Assembly: GCF_026898115.1 (NCBI RefSeq)
Contig: NZ_CP114036.1
Coordinates: 6,442,001-6,506,000 of the forward strand
From: Streptomyces sp. S465
Lineage (GTDB): Bacteria > Actinomycetota > Actinomycetes > Streptomycetales > Streptomycetaceae
Length of the DNA: 64,000 nt
Reading direction: 5' to 3'
A program made the position numbers and the translations under genes. The number at the start of each line of letters is the position of its first letter. The stretch's first letter is position 1. This document shows, in pieces, positions 15,327 to 24,904 of this stretch. Below the pieces are notes generated by a model that did no database searches, was not told the origin of the DNA, and worked only from the letters and a program-made list of their open reading frames with translations.

Positions 15327-17431
15327 GCGGACTGCGCCTTCTGTGTCAGGGACGGGGCCGGTACGGGGGACTGGGCCTGGACGGCGGTGATCGAGACGGT
15401 GTTGACGATGTCCTGGACGAGTGCCCCGCGGGACAGGTCGTTCACCGGCTTGCGCAGACCCTGGAGCACCGGGCCGACCGCGACGGCGCCCGCCGAGCGC
15501 TGCACGGCCTTGTAGGTGTTGTTGCCGGTGTTCAGGTCCGGGAAGATCAGCACCGTGGCCTTGCCCGCCACCTCGGAGCCGGGCAGCTTGGTCGCCGCGA
15601 CCGCGGCGTCCACCGCCGCGTCGTACTGGATCGGGCCCTCGACCAGCAGATCGGGGCGGCGCTCGCGGACCAGCTCGGTCGCCTTGCGGACCTTGTCCAC
15701 ATCCGCGCCGGAGCCCGAGGTGCCGGTGGAGTACGACAGCATCGCGATCCTCGGCTCCACCCCGAACTGGGCGGCGGTGGTCGCCGACTGGATGGCGATG
15801 TCCGCGAGCTGCTCGGCGTCCGGGTCGGGGTTGACCGCGCAGTCGCCGTACACCAGCACCCGGTCGGCCAGGCACATGAAGAAGACCGAGGAGACGATCT
15901 GGGCGCCCGGGGCGGTCTTGATGATCTCGAAGGCGGGCCGGATGGTGGCGGCGGTGGAGTGCACCGCGCCCGAGACCATGCCGTCGGCCAGGCCCTCCTG
16001 GACCATCAGGGTGCCGAAGTAGGAGACATCGGCCACCACGTCGTAGGCCAGCTCGTAGGAGACGCCCTTGTGGGCGCGGAGCCCCGCGTAACTCTCGGCG
16101 AAGCGCTCCCGCAGCGGCGAGGTCTGGGGATCGACGATCCGCGCCTCGGCGAGCTGGATGCCGAGTTCGGCGGCGCGCTTGCGGATCGCCTCCTCCTCGC
16201 CCAGCAGTGTGAGATCGCACACATCGCGGCGCAGCAGTACGTCGGCGGCGCGCAGCACCCGCTCCTCGGTGCCCTCGGGCAGCACCACCCGGCGGCGGCC
16301 CGCCCGGGACCGCTCGATCAGCTCGCGCTCGAACATCATCGGGGTGACCCGGCTGGAGCGGCCCACCGCGATGCGCTCGGTCAGCGCGGCGGTGTCCACA
16401 TGCCGCTCGAAGAGGCCCAGCGCGGTCTCCGCCTTGCGCGGCGAGCTCGCGGTGAGCTTGCCCTCGATGGCGAACAGTTCGGCCGCGGTCGGGAAGGACC
16501 CGCCCGCCACCGACGCCACCGGGGTTCCCGGGGCCAGCCGGGAGGCCAGCGCCAGGATGTCGGGGCCGGGCCGCTCGTCCAGGGTGAGCAGCACCCCGGC
16601 GATCGGCGGGGCGCCCGCGCTGTGCGCGGCGAGCGAGCCGACGATCAGGTCCGCGCGGTCCCCGGGCGTCACCACCAGACAGCCCTCGGTCAGCGCGGGC
16701 AGGAAGCTCGGCAGCATCGCGCCGCCGAAGACGAAGTCCCGGACGTCCCGGGAGAGTCCGGTCTGATCGCCGAGCAGCACCTCGGCGCCCAGGGTGCGGA
16801 CGATCTGGGAGACGGTGGGCGCCGACAGCGCCCCGTCCTCGGGCAGCACATAGCTGGGCACCGGGAGCCGGGCGGCCAGCCGCTCGGCGATGGCCCCGCG
16901 GTCCTCGGGCGCCACCCGGTTGACCACCACGGCGACGACATCGCAGCCCCGCGCCTGGTAGGCGCGGTAGGCGTTGTGCGCCTCGGCGCCGACCGACTCG
17001 GCGCTCTGGTCCTGACCACCGACGACGGTGATCACCGAGGCGCCGGACTCGTTGGCGAGCCGTGCGTTCAGCCCCAGCTCGTCGGGGAGGCTGGTGGCCG
17101 CGTAGTCGCTGCCCAGCACCAGTACGTAGTCGAACGCGCCGGCGACCTCGTGGAACCGGCCGACCAGCTGCGAGACCAGCTCGTCGGTGCCCCGCTCGGC
17201 CTGGAGCGTGGCGGCTTCCTGGTACGTCATGCCGGAAGCGGACTCCGGCGACTGGCTGAGCCGGTAGCGTGCCCGCAGCAGGTCGAAGAGGCGGTCGGGG
17301 GCGTCGTGCACCAGGGGGCGGAAGACGCCGACCCGGTCGACATGGCGGGTCAGGAGCTCCATGACTCCCAGCTCGACGACCTGGCGTCCGTCGCCACGCT
17401 CGACCCCGGTCACGTACACGCTGCGCGTCAC
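15323..17431 (-). CDS. pta: Phosphate acetyltransferase (long form)
   Basis: This long-form enzyme of 702 residues from GTG 17431 converts acetyl-CoA and phosphate to acetyl phosphate. It has an N-terminal P-loop-derived domain (DUF/DRTGG region, about residues 1-370), beginning Ser-Val-Tyr-Val-Thr-Gly-Val-Glu with a degenerate BioD-like start. The C-terminal PTA_PTB catalytic domain (about 380-695) includes Val-Val-Leu-Pro-Glu-Gly-Thr-Glu-Glu-Arg, Ala-Asp-Gly-Met-Val-Ser-Gly-Ala and Pro-Asp-Leu-Asn-Thr-Gly-Asn-Asn. The long form is normal for actinomycetes. It is coupled to ackA and divergent from pfkA with about 210 bp between the starts. Confidence 0.96.
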   Translation of the reverse strand: MTRSVYVTGVERGDGRQVVELGVMELLTRHVDRVGVFRPLVHDAPDRLFDLLRARYRLSQSPESASGMTYQEAATLQAERGTDELVSQLVGRFHEVAGAFDYVLVLGSDYAATSLPDELGLNARLANESGASVITVVGGQDQSAESVGAEAHNAYRAYQARGCDVVAVVVNRVAPEDRGAIAERLAARLPVPSYVLPEDGALSAPTVSQIVRTLGAEVLLGDQTGLSRDVRDFVFGGAMLPSFLPALTEGCLVVTPGDRADLIVGSLAAHSAGAPPIAGVLLTLDERPGPDILALASRLAPGTPVASVAGGSFPTAAELFAIEGKLTASSPRKAETALGLFERHVDTAALTERIAVGRSSRVTPMMFERELIERSRAGRRRVVLPEGTEERVLRAADVLLRRDVCDLTLLGEEEAIRKRAAELGIQLAEARIVDPQTSPLRERFAESYAGLRAHKGVSYELAYDVVADVSYFGTLMVQEGLADGMVSGAVHSTAATIRPAFEIIKTAPGAQIVSSVFFMCLADRVLVYGDCAVNPDPDAEQLADIAIQSATTAAQFGVEPRIAMLSYSTGTSGSGADVDKVRKATELVRERRPDLLVEGPIQYDAAVDAAVAATKLPGSEVAGKATVLIFPDLNTGNNTYKAVQRSAGAVAVGPVLQGLRKPVNDLSRGALVQDIVNTVSITAVQAQSPVPAPSLTQKAQSA

Positions 17432-17641
17432 GCGTGCTCTCCGTTCCTCTGGCGTTCCTCGGTGTTTTCCTTCAGTGCGCCTATCGGACACACATTGGCC
17501 ACAATGAACGGCCCAGTCCTCTTGACAATACCTGTGGTCGTGATTAAGGCGCTCGTCATCTTGGGGGATACAGCACCACCCCGCCCATGAAACAATCGGA
17601 CTGGCTCACATCTACCCGTAGGGAGCAGGAGACACAGCACG

Positions 17642-18667
<1,026 letters not shown>

Positions 18668-18712
18668 TCTCCTGATCCGCCACCTCCCCGGCCCCCCTTC
18701 CGCTTCGTGTCC

Positions 18713-18764
18713 GGCCGCCGCGGTCTTGATCATCCCCCCGTGGAAGATCAAGACCGCGGCGGCC
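18713..18764 (+). terminator. 19-bp perfect stem terminator after pfkA
   Basis: The arms 18713-18731 (ggccgccgcggtcttgatc) and 18746-18764 are exact complements with a 14-base loop. The hairpin begins 46 bases after the pfkA stop. Confidence 0.85.
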
Positions 18765-18829
18765 TTCGTGCTGTTGGCGAGCTCCACTCTTGAACGAGAA
18801 GCCGGAGTGAACAAGGCTGTCCCCTGTCC

Positions 18830-18902
18830 GGGACAGGCTCCGCGACAGTCCCGGACAGGGCTGGGACACAGATGCGGAAACACAGGGGCGGAAACACAGG
18901 GG
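18830..18902 (+). repeat. Short inverted and direct repeats before the HTH-TM-trefoil gene
   Basis: A palindrome ctgtccgggacag is followed by a near copy (cagtcccggacag), and then by two adjacent copies of cggaaacacagggg (18875-18888 and 18889-18902). They sit within 90 bases of the start of a gene encoding its own HTH domain and may be operator sites. Confidence 0.4.
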
Positions 18903-18919
18903 CGGGGGAAGCAGCACAG

Positions 18920-20005
18920 ATGGCCGATGCCGACAGGGCTCCGGATCCACGGCGGGCGCGGAACGCCCGCGAGTTCATCGCCGAGTTACAGGCGCTCAAG
19001 GACTGGTCGCGGCTGACCTACCGGGAACTGGCCGCACGCGCCGACGCGCTCGGCGAGGTGCTGCCCCGCAGCACGGTCGCCAATATGCTCGGGCGCGCCA
19101 CGCTGCCCCGCGAGGAGCTGGTCGCGGTCTTCGTACGGGCCTGTGGTGTGGGGCCCGCGGAACTCACCGTCTGGCTGGCCGTCCGCAAGGACCTCGCGAC
19201 CCGCGCCACGGAGCCGGACGGTGCCGTGGACGCCGCGACCGCCACCCCGTCCGAGGAGGGGGAGCCGGGCCCGGCCTCTGGCTCGTCCTCCGCTCCGTCC
19301 TCCCCATCGGCCGAGGCAGCCGAGGCAGCCGAACCGGCCCCACCGGCCGAGGCGGACCCACCGGCCGAGCCGGGTCCCCGGCGCTCCCGGCTGCCGATGC
19401 TGGGGGCGGCGCTCGGACTGACGGTGGTCGTCGCCGCGGCGGCCGTGCTCGCGTGGCGGACGCACGACGACGGGGACGACCGGTCGGACGCGAGCGGTTC
19501 CGTGGCGGCCTCCTCCGGCAGCCCGGCGCCCGAGCCCGGGAAGTACCGCATCCGGGCCGTCCACTCCTCGCTGTGCCTGTCCGAACGTCCGGCGGTCGAC
19601 AAGAAGAGCATCGCCTGGGTCTACCAGGCGCCGTGCGCGGAGGTCTTCCCCGCCTTCTCGCTCGAGCGCCTGGACGACGGGCTGTGGCGGATCGCCACCC
19701 TGCACCCCTCGGAAGGTCCGGGCTGCTCCGGAATCATGGGCCAGAGCAAGGCCGAGGGCGCCTGGCTGGGCGACGACTACTGCGAGAGCCGGGGAGCGGC
19801 CGAGGAGTTCCGGCTGGAGGCCGTCGACCGGCCCGCCGAGGGGTTCCGGCTGCGGCCCGCGCACACCGATCTGTGTCTGGGACTGCCCGACGGCACGACC
19901 CGGCGCTGGGCCCATGTGGTCCAGCTGCCGTGCCGGTCCGGCGCCCCGGGGCAGGTCTTCCGCTTCGACCCGGTGGACTCGGGGGCGAAGGGGCGGACGG
20001 AGTAG
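18920..20005 (+). CDS. HTH - transmembrane - beta-trefoil (ricin-like) protein
   Basis: This 361-residue three-part protein starts with a XRE-like HTH (about residues 10-85: Thr-Tyr-Arg-Glu-Leu-Ala-Ala-Arg-Ala, Leu-Pro-Arg-Ser-Thr-Val-Ala-Asn-Met-Leu-Gly-Arg). A Glu/Pro/Ala/Ser-rich linker and one transmembrane helix (about 158-180) follow. The extracytoplasmic domain has three similar segments, each with Leu-Cys-Leu-type strands and Phe-x-Leu/Phe-x-Phe turns, as in RICIN-type beta-trefoils; six or more Cys residues could form disulfides. It could be a membrane-bound sensor or regulator. ATG 18920 gives the usual Met-Ala-Asp start. It converges on the caspase-NACHT gene. The ligand is unknown. 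Confidence 0.75.
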   Translation: MADADRAPDPRRARNAREFIAELQALKDWSRLTYRELAARADALGEVLPRSTVANMLGRATLPREELVAVFVRACGVGPAELTVWLAVRKDLATRATEPDGAVDAATATPSEEGEPGPASGSSSAPSSPSAEAAEAAEPAPPAEADPPAEPGPRRSRLPMLGAALGLTVVVAAAAVLAWRTHDDGDDRSDASGSVAASSGSPAPEPGKYRIRAVHSSLCLSERPAVDKKSIAWVYQAPCAEVFPAFSLERLDDGLWRIATLHPSEGPGCSGIMGQSKAEGAWLGDDYCESRGAAEEFRLEAVDRPAEGFRLRPAHTDLCLGLPDGTTRRWAHVVQLPCRSGAPGQVFRFDPVDSGAKGRTE

Positions 20006-20188
20006 GGGGGACGGGCGGGGCGCGTGGTTCATGGGCCGGATGTGGCCGCGCCGCGGCACCCTCGTCGTACCGACGGCGGTGGTGGGGACCGGGGAGCCGT
20101 CCTCGCACCCGGAGCGCCTGCTCGCGCCACCCGCTCGGCCACTCACCACGGCCGCGCCGGGCCGGCCTCGCCGGGTGGCTGAGGACGG

Positions 20189-23100
20189 TCAGGCCGCGGG
20201 GAGGGGCGGCGGGACGTCGTGCAGGTTCTGGAGCTCCTCCTGGGCCTTCTCCCGGTGTGCCGGGTCGCAGAGCTCATCGGTGGCGATGGCTTCCAGGAGC
20301 GTCCGGGCCGCCGCGTGATGGGCCCGGCCGATCCTGCCGATCCGGGCGGCCGCCTGGACGCGGTACTGTGCCGGGCACGAGTCGTCGGCGGCGATGGCCA
20401 CCAGGGCGTCCACCAGGGGCTCCAGCGCCCTGGGATCGATGCTTGCGAGGTCGTCCGCGGCGTCCAGCCGTATCCCGGTGGCGGTCGCGTCGGTGACCCG
20501 GTCCTGGAAGACGCTGATGAGCTCGGTGCGCTCCTGGGCGCCGCCCAGCTCTGTCAGCCCTCTGGCGAGCCAGTAGTACTCACTCGGCTGCGTGGCCGAC
20601 CCGGTCAGCCGCGACCGCAGGACGCGGACCGCGGCTTCACGCTGTCCCGGGTCGATCTCGGCCGCGGCGGTAGCCGTCAACCACGTGTAGAACGCCCCCG
20701 GTTCCGCGGCCGCCTGGCTCATCAGCGTCTCGACGACGCGGGCCTGGACGCGCGGTGCGATACGGACCAGGGCACGCGCGGCTTCCACGCGTTCGTCCGC
20801 GCTGAGGGACAGGGACTCCAGCGCCCGGATGAGGATCGTCTTCGTTTCCTCGATGCGTTCCGGAGCGAGCTGGGCCAAGGTCTTGGCCAGTTCCCAGGAC
20901 TCCCGCAGTCTCGTGTCCGGTGCGCCGATGCGTTCGAGCAGCACGCGGATGACGTGCGTGCGATGGCCGTCACTGAGCTTTCCCAGGTGGCCGGCGGCCT
21001 TCGCCCGGTTGCGTGGTTCCACCCTCGGGGCGCTCAGCGCCTCTTCCAGAACGGGGATGACCTGGTCGACGTTCTGCGGGTCCAAGTCGCTCAGGCTCGA
21101 GGCCGCGCGAAGCCGTTCGTCCCAGTTGTGGGCGGGATCCACCGCGATGGAGGCGAGCAGGGCCAGGCAGCGGTCCCGCTTGCGGGGCTCCAGGGAAGCG
21201 GACTTCACCGCCGACCGGATGCCGGTGCTCGCGTCGCAGTGCGGGGACCGTGCCAGCTGGTACAGCTCATCGGCCATCTCGGCCCGATGTGCCGCGTCGA
21301 GATTGGCGAGCCGTTCCGCCGCGTCCATCCGGTCGTCCAGGTCCAGGCGGGTGTTGCGCACCAGGTTCCCCAGCACGTCCACGGCCGGCTCGCCGCGGTC
21401 CGGTGCGATCTGCGCCAGTGTCTGGGCGGCCTTCGCCCGGGAAGCGGCGGCGACCCTGCCCGACGTCATCAGGTCTTCGAGCACATCGAGGGAGCGCGGT
21501 CTGCGGCCGGGGTCCAGCAGGGCGATGACGCGCAGGAGGTCGATCCGGTTGTCGACGGAGGTCGCCGGGTCCTCGGCCAGTGTTTCCAGGGCCGACAGGG
21601 CGTCGGCGGAGGGGACGGGGGAGAGCTTGGCGAGGGTGTCCGCGACCGACACGAGAAGGCGGGCGGGGGCACCGGGGTTCCGCATCAGGTCGACCAGGCA
21701 TCCGCGTGCCTGCGCCGGACGGTCGCCGCCGAGGTTCGCCAGGGCCTCCGCCGCCCTGCGGCGTTCGGCGACGTCGATCCGGTCGTCACGGGCCGTGGCC
21801 AGCAGTGCCTCGGCCGCCCGGTCGCGCGAGGGGTGCCGGGTCCTGGCGACCGCGGCTGCCGCGCGCACCCGGTCCGGATCCGGGATGCGGGGGTTGTCGA
21901 TGACCGTCCACAGGTAGTCCACGGCCGTGTCCGCCATGGTCCCGCTGCGCTCGCTGAGCAATTGGGCCGCGACGACGCGGCCGGTGGTGGCGGCCGCCTC
22001 GTCCGCCATGACCTGGGCGAGCGTCGCCGAGACCTCGGGGTCACCGAGGAGCGCCGCCGTGGTGAGCCAGTCGTCACGTTCGTGCGCCTGGAGGAACAGG
22101 ACCCGCCGGAGCGTTGCGCAGAAGGTCGCCAGGACCGGCCCGGTGGCTCGGGCTCCGCGCAGCAGCAACTCACCCACCAGCGCCTGGTGGTGGTCCGTGC
22201 GCTCCTGGAGCCAGGGGAGCAGGGTGCTGTTCGCGTGGTGGTGGGTGTGCCGGACCAGCACCAGCCGGGCGACCTCCTCCTGCCCGGAGTCGCCGAAGAT
22301 CCGGTCGAGCCATCCGCGCCAGACCTCCGCCGCCGGGTCGAACGTGGCGGGAAGGCCCGCCTCATGGACCTCCGCCGCCAGATGCTCGGCGAACGACAGG
22401 TGCCAGAAGCGGACGTTGTCCCCGTCCCGGGTGACCAGACCGGTGTACTCCGCGAGCGCGAACAGCGTCTTGCGCCACCCGGGAGTGACGGGAATGGCCA
22501 CGCCCAGTTCCTCGGCGAGTTGCCGGATCCAGGTCTCGGCACGGCCCAGCAGGTCCGTCTCGCCCTGGGAGGCCGCCACCGCGAGCCGCTTGCCCAGCTC
22601 CGACCGCCGCTCCCGGATCTGGTCGACCAGCCGTCCACTGTTCGGCAGGTCCTCCAGCAGGGTCCGCAGGCCCTCCTTCACCCGCTTGCCGCGCCCCTCC
22701 GCCAGATGCGTCAGGAACTGTTCGTACAGATCGAACCGCTGCTTGGGCAGCGGGGTGTCCGGGGAGTTCTCGAAGACGATCGCGGCGATGGTGGCCAGCA
22801 GCGGCACCTTGGCCACGTCCAGGAGGTGGCCCTCGCGGAGTTGGGCGAGGAACCGCTCCGCCTGCCCGGTGGTGGGGGCGTCCTGGAACCACCCCGCCGC
22901 GAAGCGCTCCAGGCCGTCCGTGGTGAAGGGCTCCAGGGTGTAGTGGACCATGCCCGCGCGGATCAGCTTGTGGCGGTTGGCCGGAGTCGGCGGCCGGCTG
23001 GTGAGGATCAGCCGGAACGGCAGGTCCCGCGGTGGACCCAGGATGCCGTCGAGCCAGTCCACGAGCCGGTCCCGGGCCCCGATCTCGTTGACCTCGTCGA

Positions 23101-24463
23101 GCGCGTCGATGAGGATCACCCACTGCCCGCCCGGGACGGGCCGGTCCGGCAGCCGGTCCAGCCCGGCGGGGAGCCTGCCTTCCTCGACCGAGGCGGCGAT
23201 CGCCTCCTGCCAGGGCTTGTGGCTGAGCGCGTGCGGGGCCAGGCGCTTGGCCGTGACCCGGATCGGCACCGCGTCCCCTGGCAGGTCCCGGGGCAACTGG
23301 CTGATGAGCGACGACTTGCCCATGCCGGGGCCGCCGGTGATCAGCAGATGGTCCGGCGCCTCCAGGACGGACTTCAGGGTCTGGGACACCCGGCGGTCCT
23401 GCTTGCCCTCCAGGGCGGGGGCGCCGGCCTCGGCCCGCCGCTCCTCGCGCTCCCGCGACCGGGACCACTCGCCGGGCCGGGACGGCTCCGGTTCGCCGTC
23501 GCCGTAAGTCTCGGCGTCCGGGCCCTGGGCCGCCATCTGCTGGCGTACGTACACCTCGGTGAAGCGGGGGCGGCGCAGCCCCTCCAGGAGGTCCTCGTAC
23601 GGGAAGCTGTCCGCCTCCTTCTTCTGGGCCTCGATCAGGCGGTCCAGGTGGTACCGGCTCAGCGGTACGGCGGGCGCGGGGGCGTCGCCCGTCGGGGGAC
23701 AGACCGGTGGCAGCTGCGGCACCCAGGCCCGGTTCCGTACGAGGGCGACGCGATCGGCCTGGTCGGTGGCGAGTTTGTGCGGTCGGGTGAGGCCCTTGTG
23801 GGCGGCGGCCCGCCGGATTCCCTGGTAGAGGTCCTCGACGGTGAGCAGCTCCGGCCCGCCCGGCACGCCGTCCTCGACGAGGGACAGCAGCTCGCCGGTG
23901 AACTCGGTCAGCTCCGCGCCCTTGCGGGCCCATGACCAGTCGCCGGCCCCGGAGGAGGCCAGGACGTACGCGCCCTCGATCTCCGCTTCGTCCCGGAGGT
24001 CGGACGGGCCCATGGCCACCGCCGCCTGTCCGCTGAAGCAGCAGTCGAGCACGACCACCTTGCGCCGGGCCCGCCGTGGCCGCTGGACCTTCTCCCGTAC
24101 GTCCTTGTAGCGCAGCGCCCAGTGGAGCCGGGCCTCCTGATCGGCGGCCGGAAGCGCCAGACAGAGCCGGTCCGACGGGTCCGTCGCCTGTTTGTCGATC
24201 AGTCCGTGACCGGAGTAGTAGACGAACAGCGTGTCCTTCGCCTCGTCGGCCGCCTGCGCGAGCGCGTCGACCACCTCCGGACCGTAGTGTGGCTGGCTGA
24301 TCACCCGGCAGTGCTCCTTGGGCAGCCCCCACAGCTCCGGGTCGGTGAGCGCGTCGTGCAGCCGTTGGACGTTGTTCTCGACGGCGGGCAGGTCGTCGAG
24401 GTGGTCGAACGCGTGGACGCCGATCAGCACCGCCCGCGAGGTGGCCGGGTCTGGCAGGTGCAC
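20189..24463 (-). CDS. Caspase-like protease - NACHT NTPase - HEAT-repeat protein
   Basis: This protein has 1424 residues from GTG 24463, with GGAGG in the 3' end of the preceding gene as ribosome site. Residues 8-245 form a caspase (C14) domain with the catalytic His86 in Tyr-Tyr-Ser-Gly-His-Gly and Cys142 in Leu-Asp-Cys-Cys-Phe-Ser-Gly. Residues about 370-560 form a NACHT-type STAND NTPase: Walker A Gly-Gly-Pro-Gly-Met-Gly-Lys-Ser-Ser (Lys383) and Walker B Val-Ile-Leu-Ile-Asp-Ala-Leu-Asp-Glu (454-457). A helical/WHD-like region follows to about 800, then about 14 HEAT-like helical repeats of 37-38 residues to the C-terminus. No signal peptide. The layout is effector, switch and sensor, as in NLR-like defence or cell-suicide proteins. 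The preceding EACC1-like gene is 4 bases away. Activity is inferred from motifs only. Confidence 0.9.
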   Translation of the reverse strand: MHLPDPATSRAVLIGVHAFDHLDDLPAVENNVQRLHDALTDPELWGLPKEHCRVISQPHYGPEVVDALAQAADEAKDTLFVYYSGHGLIDKQATDPSDRLCLALPAADQEARLHWALRYKDVREKVQRPRRARRKVVVLDCCFSGQAAVAMGPSDLRDEAEIEGAYVLASSGAGDWSWARKGAELTEFTGELLSLVEDGVPGGPELLTVEDLYQGIRRAAAHKGLTRPHKLATDQADRVALVRNRAWVPQLPPVCPPTGDAPAPAVPLSRYHLDRLIEAQKKEADSFPYEDLLEGLRRPRFTEVYVRQQMAAQGPDAETYGDGEPEPSRPGEWSRSREREERRAEAGAPALEGKQDRRVSQTLKSVLEAPDHLLITGGPGMGKSSLISQLPRDLPGDAVPIRVTAKRLAPHALSHKPWQEAIAASVEEGRLPAGLDRLPDRPVPGGQWVILIDALDEVNEIGARDRLVDWLDGILGPPRDLPFRLILTSRPPTPANRHKLIRAGMVHYTLEPFTTDGLERFAAGWFQDAPTTGQAERFLAQLREGHLLDVAKVPLLATIAAIVFENSPDTPLPKQRFDLYEQFLTHLAEGRGKRVKEGLRTLLEDLPNSGRLVDQIRERRSELGKRLAVAASQGETDLLGRAETWIRQLAEELGVAIPVTPGWRKTLFALAEYTGLVTRDGDNVRFWHLSFAEHLAAEVHEAGLPATFDPAAEVWRGWLDRIFGDSGQEEVARLVLVRHTHHHANSTLLPWLQERTDHHQALVGELLLRGARATGPVLATFCATLRRVLFLQAHERDDWLTTAALLGDPEVSATLAQVMADEAAATTGRVVAAQLLSERSGTMADTAVDYLWTVIDNPRIPDPDRVRAAAAVARTRHPSRDRAAEALLATARDDRIDVAERRRAAEALANLGGDRPAQARGCLVDLMRNPGAPARLLVSVADTLAKLSPVPSADALSALETLAEDPATSVDNRIDLLRVIALLDPGRRPRSLDVLEDLMTSGRVAAASRAKAAQTLAQIAPDRGEPAVDVLGNLVRNTRLDLDDRMDAAERLANLDAAHRAEMADELYQLARSPHCDASTGIRSAVKSASLEPRKRDRCLALLASIAVDPAHNWDERLRAASSLSDLDPQNVDQVIPVLEEALSAPRVEPRNRAKAAGHLGKLSDGHRTHVIRVLLERIGAPDTRLRESWELAKTLAQLAPERIEETKTILIRALESLSLSADERVEAARALVRIAPRVQARVVETLMSQAAAEPGAFYTWLTATAAAEIDPGQREAAVRVLRSRLTGSATQPSEYYWLARGLTELGGAQERTELISVFQDRVTDATATGIRLDAADDLASIDPRALEPLVDALVAIAADDSCPAQYRVQAAARIGRIGRAHHAAARTLLEAIATDELCDPAHREKAQEELQNLHDVPPPLPAA

Positions 24464-24467
24464 GCCC

Positions 24468-24836
24468 TCAGTCCTCCGGCCCGGCCTCGGGCCCGTTCAG
24501 GGCCTCCAGCAGCCGGCGCACCGCCTCCGGGTCGTCGGTGTGCACGGTGACGGCCGTCCCGTTCGCCTGGGCGTTCAGCGGGGGTGCGGACGGGTGGGTC
24601 TTGCGCCATGTGGCCAGGGCCAGCGCGAGGTTGGCCAGCGCGGTGGCGTGCGTGAGCACGACGTTCACCACGTCCCAGGCGCCGCCCATGGCGCCTTCCT
24701 CCGGTGGCGCCTCCGACAGCGAGACCTCGGTCGTCCGCTCCAGTGCGTCGTGCTTGTAGAGCCACTGGTACAGCGACAACAGCGCCTCGCGCTCGTCGTG
24801 TTCGTTCTGCTCCTGGATACGGATGCGGAACTCCAC
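24468..24836 (-). CDS. EACC1-like effector-associated protein
   Basis: This small protein has 122 residues from GTG 24836; GGGGAAGGGG ends 5 bases upstream, and the longer frame adds only 16 uncharacteristic residues. Layout: a beta strand (Glu-Phe-Arg-Ile-Arg-Ile-Gln), Leu-Leu-Ser-Leu-Tyr-Gln-Trp-Leu, the Pro-Pro-Glu-Glu-Gly-Ala-Met-Gly-Gly motif, a hydrophobic helix (Val-Val-Asn-Val-Val-Leu... about 55-76), a Trp-Arg-Lys-Thr turn and a final beta strand. From memory this is the pattern of Effector-associated constant component 1, a small protein coded beside caspase- or trypsin-like effectors in actinobacterial conflict systems. Four bases separate it from the caspase-NACHT gene, so the two are one operon. 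Its biochemical role is unknown. Confidence 0.75.
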   Translation of the reverse strand: MEFRIRIQEQNEHDEREALLSLYQWLYKHDALERTTEVSLSEAPPEEGAMGGAWDVVNVVLTHATALANLALALATWRKTHPSAPPLNAQANGTAVTVHTDDPEAVRRLLEALNGPEAGPED

Positions 24837-24904
24837 CTGCGCCCCTTCCCCGTTCACCTCACCTGCCACCACAGGCCGTGGCAACGGATTTTCTCACGAA
24901 CCCG

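Noticed and set aside
17522..17550. TTGACA at 17522 as a pfkA promoter
   Set aside because: The -35 is a perfect match but no acceptable -10 lies 16-19 bases downstream, so it was not listed as a feature.
14460..17590. Long plus-strand open frames opposite ackA and pta
   Set aside because: They are antisense shadows of high-GC genes, rich in Arg, Gly and His without family motifs; ackA and pta on the minus strand are certain.
20219..23935. 1238-residue plus-strand open frame opposite the caspase-NACHT gene
   Set aside because: Composition is typical of an antisense shadow, and the minus frame has clear caspase, Walker and HEAT motifs.
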